From positions 2,095,001-2,159,000 of the forward strand of contig NZ_OY781981.1 in assembly GCF_963677565.1 (NCBI RefSeq): a stretch of DNA of 64,000 nucleotides. Direction: 5' to 3'. A program made the position numbers and the translations under genes. The notes beneath the pieces were generated by a model. That model worked only from the letters and a program-made list of their open reading frames with translations, searched no databases and was not told the DNA's origin. This stretch comes from an uncultured Draconibacterium sp. (GTDB lineage Bacteria > Bacteroidota > Bacteroidia > Bacteroidales > Prolixibacteraceae). Position 1 is the first letter of the stretch; each line of letters starts with the position of its first letter. Shown one piece after another: positions 46,201 to 58,200 of the stretch.

Positions 46201-49200
46201 CAGTATTAACATCGATGGTAAACCCACCCTGCACCGCATAATCCAGAGTGGCAGTAAGTGTAATATCCCCACCGTCTTCATTACCTGACACATTTTCTAT
46301 TGTAACAGAGGCATCATCATCATTGAGTATGGTAACAATTGCACTGTCGCTTGTGGCTACCGAAAGACTTGTAGCGGCCAGGTTATCCATAAAAATGGCC
46401 ACCATTTCATCCGCTTCTAACTTGGTATCGCTTGTTGGAGAGAAGGTAAATGTTTCCGTCTCACCTTCAGTACCGTCAAATGCGAGTGTATGGCTGCTAA
46501 TGGCAGTATAGTCACTGTCGCCAACTTTTGCGGTACTGTCGGCAGTATTTACATTGATGGTAAACCCGCCCTGCACCGCATAATCCAGCGTAGCGGTAAG
46601 CGTAATATCCCCACCGTCTTCATTCCCTGAAACATTTTCTATTGTAACAGAGGCATCATCATCATTGAGTATGGTAACAATTGCACTGTCGCTTGTGGCT
46701 ACCGAAAGACTTGTAGCGGCCAGGTTATCCATAAAAATGGCCACCATTTCATCCGCTTCTAACTTGGTATCGCTTGTTGGAGATAAGGTAAATGTTTCCG
46801 TCTCACCAGCAGTACCGTCAAATGCGAGTGTGTGGCTGCTGATAGAGGAGTAGTCACTGTCGCCAACTTTTGCCGTACTGTCGGCAGTATTAACATCGAT
46901 GGTAAACCCACCCTGCACCGCATAATCCAGAGTGGCGGTAAGTGTAATATCGCCACCGTCTTCATTCCCTGAAACATTTTCTATTGTAACAGAGGCATCA
47001 TCATCATTGAGTATGGTAACAATTGCACTGTCGCTTGTGGTTACCGAAAGAGTTGTAGCGGCCAGGTTATCCATAAAAATGGCCACCATTTCATCCGCTT
47101 CTAACTTGGTATCGCTTGTTGGAGATAAGGTAAATGTTTCCGTCTCCCCAGCAGTACCGTCAAATGCGAGTGTATGGTTGCTAATGGCAGTATAGTCACT
47201 GTCGCCAACTTTTGCCGTACTGTCGGCCGTATTAACATCGATGGTAAATCCACCCTGCACCGCATAATCCAGAGTGGCGGTAAGTGTAATATCGCCACCG
47301 TCTTCATTCCCTGAAACATTTTCTATTGTAACAGCAGCAGCGTCATCATTGAGTATGGTAACAATTGCACTGTCGCTTGTGGCTACCGAAAGAGTTGTAG
47401 CGGCCAGGTTATCCATAAAAATGGCCACCATTTCATCCGCTTCTAACTTGGTATCGCTTGTTGGAGAGAAGGTAAATGTTTCCGTCTCCCCAGCAGTACC
47501 GTCAAATGCGAGTGTATGGCTGCTAATGGCAGTATAGTCACTGTCGCCAACTTTTGCCGTACTGTCGGCAGTATTAACATCGATGGTAAATCCACCCTGC
47601 ACCGCATAATCCAGCGTGGCAGTAAGTGTAATATCGCCACCGTCTTCATTCCCTGAAACATTTTCTATTGTAACAGAGGCATCATCATCATTGAGTATGG
47701 TAACAATTGCACTGTCGCCAGTGGCTACCGAAAGACTTGTAGCGGCCAGGTTATCCATAAAAATGGCCACTAGTTCATCCGCTTCTAACTTGGTATCACC
47801 GGTAGGGGTGAAAGTAAATGTTTCCGTCTCACCAGCAGTACCGTCAAAAGAGAGAGTGTGGCTGCTGATAGAGGAGTAGTCACTGTCGCCAACTTTTGCC
47901 GTACTGTCGGCAGTATTAACATCGATGGTAAACCCACCCTGCACCGCATAATCCAGAGTGGCAGTAAGTGTAATATCGCCACCGTCTTCATTGCCCGAAA
48001 CATTTTCAATTGTAACAGAGGCATCATCATCATTGAGGATGGTAACAACTGCACTGTCGCTTGTGGCTACCGAAAGACTTGTAGCCGCCAGGTTATCCAT
48101 AAAAATGGCCACCAGTTCATCCGCTTCTAACTTGGTATCACCGGTAGGGGTGAAAGTAAATGTTTCCATTTCACCTTCAGTACCGTCAAAAGAGAGAGTG
48201 TGGCTGCTAATGGCAGTATAGTCACTGTCGCCAACTTTTGCTGTACTGTCGGCAGTATTAACATCGATGGTAAACCCACCCTGCACCGCATAATCCAGAG
48301 TGGCAGTAAGTGTAATATCCCCACCGTCTTCATTACCTGACACATTTTCTATTGTAACAGAGGCATCATCATCATTAATGATGGTAACAATTGCACTGTC
48401 GGTGGCTACCGAAAGACTTGTAGCGGCCAGGTTATCCATAAAAATGGCCACTAGTTCATCCGCTTCTAACTTGGTATCACCGGTAGGGGTGAAAGTAAAT
48501 GTTTCCGTCTCACCAGCAGTACCGTCAAAAGAGAGAGTGTGGCTGCTAATGGCAGTATAGTCACTGTCGCCAACTTTAGCGGTACTGTCGGCAGTATTAA
48601 CATCGATGGTAAACCCACCCTGCACCGCATAATCCAGAGTGGCAGTAAGTGTAATATCCCCACCGTCTTCATTACCTGACACATTTTCTATTGTAACAGA
48701 GGCATCATCATCATTAATGATGGTAACAATTGCACTGTCGCTTGTGGCTACCGAAAGACTTGTAGCGGCCAGGTTATCCATAAAAATGGCCACCAGTTCA
48801 TCCGCTTCTAACTTGGTATCACCGGTAGGGGTGAAAGTAAATGTTTCCATTTCACCTTCAGTACCGTCAAAAGAGAGAGTGTGGCTGCTAATGGCAGTAT
48901 AGTCACTGTCGCCAACTTTTGCTGTACTGTCGGCAGTATTAACATCGATGGTAAACCCACCCTGCACCGCATAATCCAGAGTGGCAGTAAGTGTAATATC
49001 CCCACCGTCTTCATTACCTGACACATTTTCTATTGTAACAGAGGCATCATCATCATTAATGATGGTAACAATTGCACTGTCGCTTGTGGCTACCGAAAGA
49101 CTTGTAGCGGCCAGGTTATCCATAAAAATGGCCACTAGTTCATCCGCTTCTAACTTGGTATCACCGGTAGGGGTGAAAGTAAATGTTTCCGTCTCACCAG

Positions 49201-52200
49201 CAGTACCGTCAAAAGAGAGAGTGTGGCTGCTAATGGCAGTATAGTCACTGTCGCCAACTTTAGCGGTACTGTCGGCAGTATTAACATCGATGGTAAACCC
49301 ACCCTGCACCGCATAATCCAGAGTGGCAGTAAGTGTAATATCGCCACCGTCTTCATTGCCCGAAACATTTTCAATTGTAACAGAGGCATCATCATCATTG
49401 AGGATGGTAACAACTGCACTGTCGCTTGTGGCTACCGAAAGACTTGTAGCCGCCAGGTTATCCATAAAAATGGCCACCATTTCATCCGCTTCTAACTTGG
49501 TATCACCGGTAGGGGTGAAAGTAAATGTTTCCATTTCACCTTCAGTACCGTCAAAAGAGAGAGTGTGGCTGCTAATGGCAGTATAGTCACTGTCGCCAAC
49601 TTTTGCTGTACTGTCGGCAGTATTAACATTGATGGTAAACCCACCCTGCACCGCATAATCCAGCGTAGCGGTAAGTGTAATATCCCCACCGTCTTCATTA
49701 CCTGACACATTTTCTATTGTAACAGAGGCATCATCATCATTAATGATGGTAACAATTGCACTGTCGCTTGTGGCTACCGAAAGACTTGTAGCGGCCAGGT
49801 TATCCATAAAAATGGCCACTAGTTCATCCGCTTCTAACTTGGTATCACCGGTAGGGGTGAAAGTAAATGTTTCCGTCTCACCAGCAGTACCGTCAAAAGA
49901 GAGAGTGTGGCTGCTGATAGAGGAGTAGTCACTGTCGCCAACTTTTGCCGTACTGTCGGCAGTATTAACATCGATGGTAAACCCACCCTGCACCGCATAA
50001 TCCAGAGTGGCAGTAAGTGTAATATCGCCACCGTCTTCATTGCCCGAAACATTTTCAATTGTAACAGAGGCATCATCATCATTGAGGATGGTACCTAGAC
50101 CACTATCATCGCTAAAAATAATATCTCGATATCCAAAGTTATTTTCCGAAAGATCAACCGTAAATGTTTCATCCGGTTCAAGAACATCATCTCCATTAAC
50201 GGTTATTGAAATGGTTTGTGTTTCTCCACTTGCTCCGCTAAATGTAATTGTTCCAGTTTCAGATATATAGTCATTGTTGGCAACAGTATTAACACTGTTT
50301 GTAGTGTAGTCAACAGTAAAAGAACCATCGGTACTTTTTCCACTGTGTGTAACGGTAAATTCATATTCAACTGTTTCTCCATCATTTAATTCAGTTTTGC
50401 TGACGTCGTTGATTGAAAGTGTGGCCTGATCGTTATCCCGGATAAATCCGGTATCCTGTGCTGTAATTTCGCCGCCTTCAAGCGTAATATTCTGACTGTT
50501 GGCGTTCAGACTACTTAACGTTCCAAACAGATTCTCGGTAGCTTCAGTCCAATCATCATCATTAATTGAAACTGTAAGTTCATAAGGATCGTCGTTGCCA
50601 TTTCCAAAATCAAGGACGGTTGTTCCAATTGCAGTATAGTCATCCGATACACCTGCAATTGCAGAATTGTCGGAAGTAACAAAACTAACTGTCACTGCAT
50701 CTTGAATCACATGATCAGAACTAACTGTAAAGATTCCGTTTCCATCTCCTTCATTAACATCAAATCCGGCAATTGAAATAACAGCATCATCATCATCATT
50801 TATGGTACCGGTTGCTGTTGCCGTACCAATAGATACATTCTGATCGTTATTATCAACAATGGCAATTGTTCCAGTAAATGTTTCCTGTGGTTCAGTAATG
50901 TTATTTCCTATAACCTCAACCGGAATAAGCACACTTGTATCTCCTGCCAGAATGGTGTATTCAATAATTGATTGTGCAGTAATATCACTTGTGTGAAGAG
51001 CACTGCCTTCGGTAGTTGTAAAACTAAGCACAATGTCTTCCTGTGCTTCCAAATCCATTGAAGCTATAAAGTTGTGTGATACATTACCATCGGTTTCCTG
51101 TACTGTAAATCCGTTAATATCAATTTGCGTAATCGGGTCGTCGTCGAGAATTTCTCCGTCACCAATTTGATCGGTAAATAAGCTTGCACCAGTGCAAACA
51201 ATATTGCTTAAATCAACCGTGTAAGTTTCTGTTATTGGTTCCGATATTTCATCGTCGATTATCGGAACGGAAATCGTTTGTGTACTTCCTGATAATGACC
51301 CGGCAGTAAATGTTAAGGTTCCGGCAGTTAATGTATAATCGCTTGGTTGTTCTGCAATGTCGTTAATATAACCATCGTTTGTTGTGTAGTCAACGGTTAA
51401 CTCATCCTGAATATTTCCTGTAATTGTTACGGTAAATATTGCAACTCCGTCTGCAACATCTTCTGTTACTACAGTATCGTTAACTGCGATAGATGCCAAT
51501 TCATCATCTGTTATCGTTGCAATTGCGGCTAGCGTGGCTTCTCCGTTGCTAAGCGTAACATTTTGCGAAGCTGCCTGCAGGTTGCTTAATACGCCGTTAA
51601 AAGTTTCGGTAGGTTCTACCCAGCTATCGTTAACAATGGTAACTTCTACGTACTGAACTGTATCGTTCGACGCTCCAAAATTCAGGGTAGTGGTTCCAAC
51701 CGCGGTATAATCGTCGCCGGCAGTTGCTTCATCAGCAATATCCGCCGTTGCAAAATCAACCGTAAACGCATTTTGTACATCCTTACTCAGCGCAATTTTA
51801 AATTGAGCAGTAACAGATCCCACTTCCGATTCGTCAATTGTAAATCCATCAATCGAAAGAATGGCGGGATCGTTATCGGTTATGGTATAATCGGCCGTGT
51901 TGTCGGCCATTGTAACCTGTTGTGCGTTACTATTGGTTAACGAAATTGTTCCGCTAAACTGTTCGGTTGGCTCGGTAATTTCGTCGCCAAGCAATTCAAC
52001 CGGAATAAACACTTCTTTACTACCTCCCGGAATTGTTACAGAAGTACCCGATTGAGCAGTGTAATCATTACCATCAAGAGCAGTTCCGTTGGAAGTAGTG
52101 AAACTTACCACCACATCTTTTTCGGCAGCAATGTTTGTGCTTAAGCGGTAATTAACAGTTTTGGCAATATCGCCTTCAACAATGGTGCTGTCGTGCAGTG

Positions 52201-55200
52201 TCAGCTGCATTTCATCATCATCGGTAATTGTTGCAGTAGCTTCGTTGCCACTTGCGGTAAACACTACCAGTTGTCCGTTTTTATTATTAAACGAAACGGT
52301 TCCGTTAAAGGTCTCGGTAGGTTCGGCAATAATATCTCCGGCAATTGTGGTAGCCGAAACATTAATATTATCTGTTGAGTTTGCGGAAAGCGTAACATGA
52401 ACACCCGACTGTGCTGTAAAGTCGGCGGTAGAAACTGCCGAAGGTGTTGCATCGGCCTGCGACGCGAAGATCAGTGTCACTTCATCCTGCGAAGCAATGT
52501 CGCGAGAGATGTAGAAATTCTGCGTTCGCTCAACATTGGTTTCAGCAACGGTAAATGCGTTTAATGTGAGGTGTACGGTATCTTCATCGTAAATTGTACC
52601 CAGTGCCACATCATCAGAAATAGAAACGCCGCTTTGCGCATTGTTATCCAAATCGAAAAGATTGATCAGGTAGGTTTCAGTTGCTTCAGCAATGTTGTTA
52701 TTCAAAACAGAAACATCAATTTGTTTGGTGGTTCCGTTGGTTGATCCTGACTCGAAAACAATCGAATCGAGTAGGGCAGTGTAATCACTGGCAGCCTCGG
52801 CACTAACATCCTGTGTTTGGTATTTAAATGATATTGAATCTTCGATATTACCGGAAAGTGTAACGGTAAACGAAGTAATTACCGGTTCGGTTCCTTCGGT
52901 AACTTCAATACTGTCGATGGCAAGTGTGGCAAAGTCGTCGTCAAGTATTGTTCCGGTAGCTTGCATTGAAGCGCCGCCACCCGAGAGTGTTACGTTTTGC
53001 GCTAAACCATCGGTAAGATTGTCGATCGTACCGAAAAGTGTTTCCGTAGCTTCTGCAATATCTCCATCCAAAATAGGGATGGTAACTGCTTGGCTCAAGC
53101 TGTTGGCTCCGCCAAAAGTTAATACTTGTGTTGTTGTTGTGTAATCAGTTCCGTTAAGGGCACTATTATCAGATGTTGCAAAGTCAACCGTAAATTCTCC
53201 TTGAACCGGATAGTTTAATGTTACTACAAAATCTTTGCTTGCATCGGTTCCTTCAGTAGCAGTAAAATCGGCTATCGAAAGTATTGCGCTGTCGTCGTTC
53301 GTAATTGTTCCGGTGGCAACACTGTCGGTAAAAGTAATCTGACTTAAAATGGCTGCAGGTAAAGTGCTGCATTGAATATTACTTAATGTAACCGTAAATT
53401 CTTCGTCGAGTTCAACTTTTTCGTCGCCGTTAATTGTAACGAAAATTGAATGTGTTTCGCCTTCAAGGCCACTAAAACTTAATTGGCCGGTTTCGGTATC
53501 AAAGTCTCCGTCAGCATCGGTAGCCGTGCCATCGGTTAGGGTATAATCCATTGTAATTGGCGAGGTAGTTTCCACTGCCATGTCAAGAGTTACAACAAAT
53601 TCCAGTTCTTTGGTTCCCGAATCGCCTTCAGATGTGCTTGCATCAGCAATTGAAATTGTAGATGCATCGTCGTTGTTTATTGTTCCGTAACCGGTAGCAT
53701 TAACAATGTTTACAACCTGGTTAACTCCGGTTGTAGTTGCTGAAGTTAGATTAAGGGTAAAAACCTCATTTTGTTCCACCATTTCGTCTCCATTAACCGA
53801 GATGGTTATGGTTTGCGTTTCGTTTGCAGTACCGGCAAAACTTACCGAACCTCCACGCGCAGTAAAATCGGATGGTGCCCTGGCTGAACTGTTGCTCGTA
53901 TAGTAACCAACTGTATATCCGTCCACAACTTCAATGTTGGATTGGGTAATGGTAAATATAAAGTTTGTGGTACCCGAGTTGGTTTCAACTTGTGTAACAT
54001 CATCAATACTTATTGTTGCGGTGTCGTTGTCTGCATTCACAACAGTAACATCATTCGGATTCAAAGTCTCATATATCGGATCGGTAGTACTGGCTGTATT
54101 AACAGTGTTTACAATGGCGAAAGTTATGTCGCCATCAACAATGCCATCGTCAACTCCGGTAACGGTAATCGTTTGTGGCGAATTCCAATCGGTATGCGTA
54201 AATATCAGTGAATCTTTGTCAACTGTTCCTTCTCCTAAATCGTTGCTTTCAACATCAACAACAACTGTATAGTTCTCCATGTCGGTTGCAGGTTTACTGG
54301 TTAATTTAACTGTAAACTGTGCGGTTGTAACATCTTCTGATGTGGTTAAACTTAAAGGTGTAACAACAAAACCAGAAGCATCGTCATCTACATTGGTTGC
54401 TGAAACTGAGGTGGCAAACTGTGCGTCGTATTTCGGATCGGCAGAACTTGCATTACTAATGTTAACCTGGTAAACAATATTGCCATCATCAATCTCATCA
54501 TCGAGCCCTGAAAGTGTTACCGTTTGGTTTTGGTCCCAGTTTAATGGAGTGAAGGTTAAAGTGGTTGAACTTGTTATTTCTCCTTCGGTTAAATCGCCTG
54601 AATCAATTTCAAGAGTAAAGCTTACATTCTCGGTTGGTTCGGTATTCAATTTTACGGTGAAGGTTCCATCGCCACCGGCTTCAGTTGTATTACTTGCTGC
54701 AGAAACGGTAATTCCTGCAACATCGTTATCAAGGTTGGTGGCACTAACAATAGCAGTGCTTGCGTTTTCGTATCCTGAAAGGTCGTCGGTTTCAGTCTTG
54801 TTAATTGCCAGATTAATCTGGTAGGCAATGTCGTCATCATCAACATCGTCGTTTACACCAGTAACACGAACCGTTTGTGGAGTACTCCAGTTACCTGAAT
54901 TAAATGTAAGTTTCGAATTGGATGGTGTTGTAATTTCACCCTCTCCAATATCAGAGCTGCTTACATCAATAACAACGGTTCCGGTTGGAGCCGAACCAAG
55001 TGTTACTGTAAATTCTTCGTAGTCTAAATCTTCCGAAGTTGTAATTGAAGCCTTGCTCGCAATTATTGCCCCGTCTTGTGCATTTATGGTAATATCAAAA
55101 CTACAGGTGTCTGAGTTGTCGTCGGCATCGTATGCAATGTAAGTAACAGTTGTTGTTCCCACATTAAAATCGTCTTCACTTAGTGGATTAATTCCAGATG

Positions 55201-58200
55201 CTTGTGCTGCCTGAGTAGTTGCTCCTGAGTATTCATAGGTTAATTTGGTCACAGCACAATTGTCGTCGTAAGTTGGAGCTGTAATTCCCGTAACGGTTTT
55301 ATAGGTTGCTCCTGATGACGCCACAACTTGTTCAATTGCAGATGGACAACTAATCGTTGGTGCCTGATCGTCGCCAACAACTACATCGAAAACTACAGTT
55401 GAAGCGTTTGGTGTAGTTGCGTGGTCTGTAACTGTCCAGGTTACTGTTGTTGTTCCTTTTTCAAATACCTGTCCGTTGAGCGTGGTATTCGAGCCAGTTA
55501 CTGATTCTGTGGCTCCGCTTAAGGTGTATGTAATTGTTGGACTCGCATCGCAATTATCCGTTGGGTTCCACAAGTCGTCAGTATGGGTGTAGGTACAAAC
55601 ATCTGTATCTACAAATACGTTCCGGTCTGAAAGATCATCCAGCGTTGGTGCTTGTTCATCAACAATCGAAATTGTAGAAGAGCAGGTATTTTCATTTCCT
55701 GCCTCATCAGCCACTTTTAAGAAGATGGTTAGATCTGCAATGTCGCTGCATGAGTATGTTAACGAGTCGCTGAAAGTTGAATTGTCTTTAGAAATTAAGT
55801 ACGAAGTAATTCCGCAGTTATCGGTAGAGTTATTGTCTATATCGGATGGATATACAACAACCTCGCCGTTGCGTTGCAATTGTGCTGTAAAATTCTGGCA
55901 GCTGGCAACCGGATTTTCATCATCCGTAACAGTAACATCAAATGTACAGGTTGATTCGTTTCCTTCCGCATCAATGGCTGTCCATGTTACCGTTGTTGTT
56001 CCTTTCTCGAAAACCTGTCCATTGAGGCTTGTATTCGGGATGGTAACATCTGAGGTTGCGCCAGTAACAGTATAAGTTAATGTTGGGGCACCGTCGCAAT
56101 TGTCGGTAACACCTGTATTCCACGAATTATCGGGGTGCGTGTAGGTGCATTCTCCGTTATCGGTTGTTTTAGCCTGATCTCCTGAAACGGCACAAGAAAT
56201 AACCGGATCAATATTATCTTCAACGGTAACAACGGCCACACAAGTAGCTTGGTTGGTATTGTTATCGGTTACGGTTAATGTTACGTTATTGTCGCCCAAA
56301 TCGGAGCAGGTAAATGCTGTTTTACTTGCCGACAATGTTGAAAGTCCACAGGCATCAGAAGAGCCGTCATCAATGTCGTTGGCAAAAATACTTGCATCTC
56401 CATCGGCATCAAGTTGAATGGTAATGTTTTTACAAACAGCTATTGGAGAAATCGAGTCGATTACTGTAACTACAGAAGTGCATTCGCTGGTATTTCCCGA
56501 TCCATCGGTAGCTGTTAAGGTGATTGTGTTAGGACCAACATTGCTGCAGTTAAACGATGACTGATCGAGTGAAAATTCTAAAGCAGAACAGTTATCAGTA
56601 GTTCCGTTGTCAATATCATCTCCGGTAATTGTAGCCGCACCTGTTGCATCTAAGTAGACATTAATATCCTGGCAGGCAACAATTGGTGAAATAGTATCGC
56701 GAACCGTTACATTCGACTGACAGCTTGATGCGTTCCCATTCACATCGGTAACGGTTAATGTTACCACATTTACTCCTGTATCGGCACAAGTAAATGCTGT
56801 TTGTGAAGCACTGATATTATCAATGGCACAATTATCGGTTGAATTGTTGTCGATACCCGCAGCTGTTATTGTTGCATTTCCTGCGGCATCTAAATAAATG
56901 GTTGTGTCTTTGCAACTGGCAACCGGCGAAACAGTATCCCGAACGGTTACAGTTGAGCTACAGGTTTCGGTGTTATTATATTCGTCTTCAACAGTTAGAA
57001 TTACTGTGTTTGTACCAACATTGGCACAAGTAAACGCACTGTTGTCGATACTTAACGAAACGTTTCCGCAAATATCGTATGAGCCGTTATCGATTCCGGC
57101 AGCTGTTACCGAAACATTTCCTGAGTTATTGAGATACAAAGTAGTATCGTTACATACGGCAATTGGTTTTTCTTCGTCGGTAATGGTTACTGTTGCCGAG
57201 CACGATGAACTGTTTCCGTTGTCGTCGGTGGCTGTCAGTACTACTGTGTTTGCTCCAATTTCAGAACAATCAAAAGTTGTAGAGTCGAGCGAAAGAGTAA
57301 CGTTACATGCATCGGCCGAACCGTTATCTACCTGCTCGGGTGTTATGGTGGCATTTCCTGATGCATCGAGAGCAACAGTAATATCCTGGCAAATAACTAC
57401 CGGTGCAATGGTGTCAGCAACGGTTACACTGGTGGTGCATTCGTCGAAATTGTTATCGGCATCTGTTACGCGCAATGTAACGGTATTTTCGCCAATTGTT
57501 AAACACGAGTACTCATCGGGAGAAACCGTTTTTATTAAGTCGCAATTGTCGGTTGAACCTGCTGCAATATTGTCGATATCGGTTGTCGAAAGACTGTAAG
57601 TACCAGCGCTGTCGAGGTAAACCGTTATTGGATTACAAACTGCCGACGGAGTAATATTATCTTGGATTGTTACAGTAGAACTGCAACTTGAAACATTTCC
57701 GTTAACATCGGTAACAGTTAATGTTACAGTATTGGCTCCAATGTTACTACAATCAAACGAGGTAATATCGGCAACAACACTCTGTATTCCGCATGCGTCG
57801 CTTGAGTTGTTGTTTATTTGCGAAGCTAAAAGAGAGGCTTCACCCAGCACATCGAGTTGCAGCGTTATATCTTTGCAGTTTGCTGCCGGAGCAACAGTGT
57901 CGGCAACAGTTACTGTTGCATTACAAGTTCCAATATTTCCGTAATTATCGGTGGCGGTTAGTGTAACGGTATTTGCACCTACATCGGTACAATTGTACGA
58001 CGACGGCGAAACTTCAATGCTTGCTATTCCACCCGGATCGGAAGTGCCGGATGCAATACTATCAATGTCTTCTTGAATTAATGAATAGGCACCGGTGTTA
58101 TCCAGATATACCGTTAGGTCGTTACAGGTCATATCCGGCGCTTCTTCATCAATAATGGTAACAAGGAAACTTCCCGATCCGGTGTTACCATAAATATCTG

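Noticed and set aside
42905..50083. Regular repeat array considered as CRISPR or non-coding satellite
   Set aside because: Units are 342 bp without unique spacers and are in frame throughout a single coding sequence.
42864..50385. Many regularly spaced open frames of 60-90 codons on both strands across the repeat array
   Set aside because: They recur every 342 bp in step with the repeat unit and are frame shadows of the giant gene; their translations show no independent conservation or ribosome-binding context.
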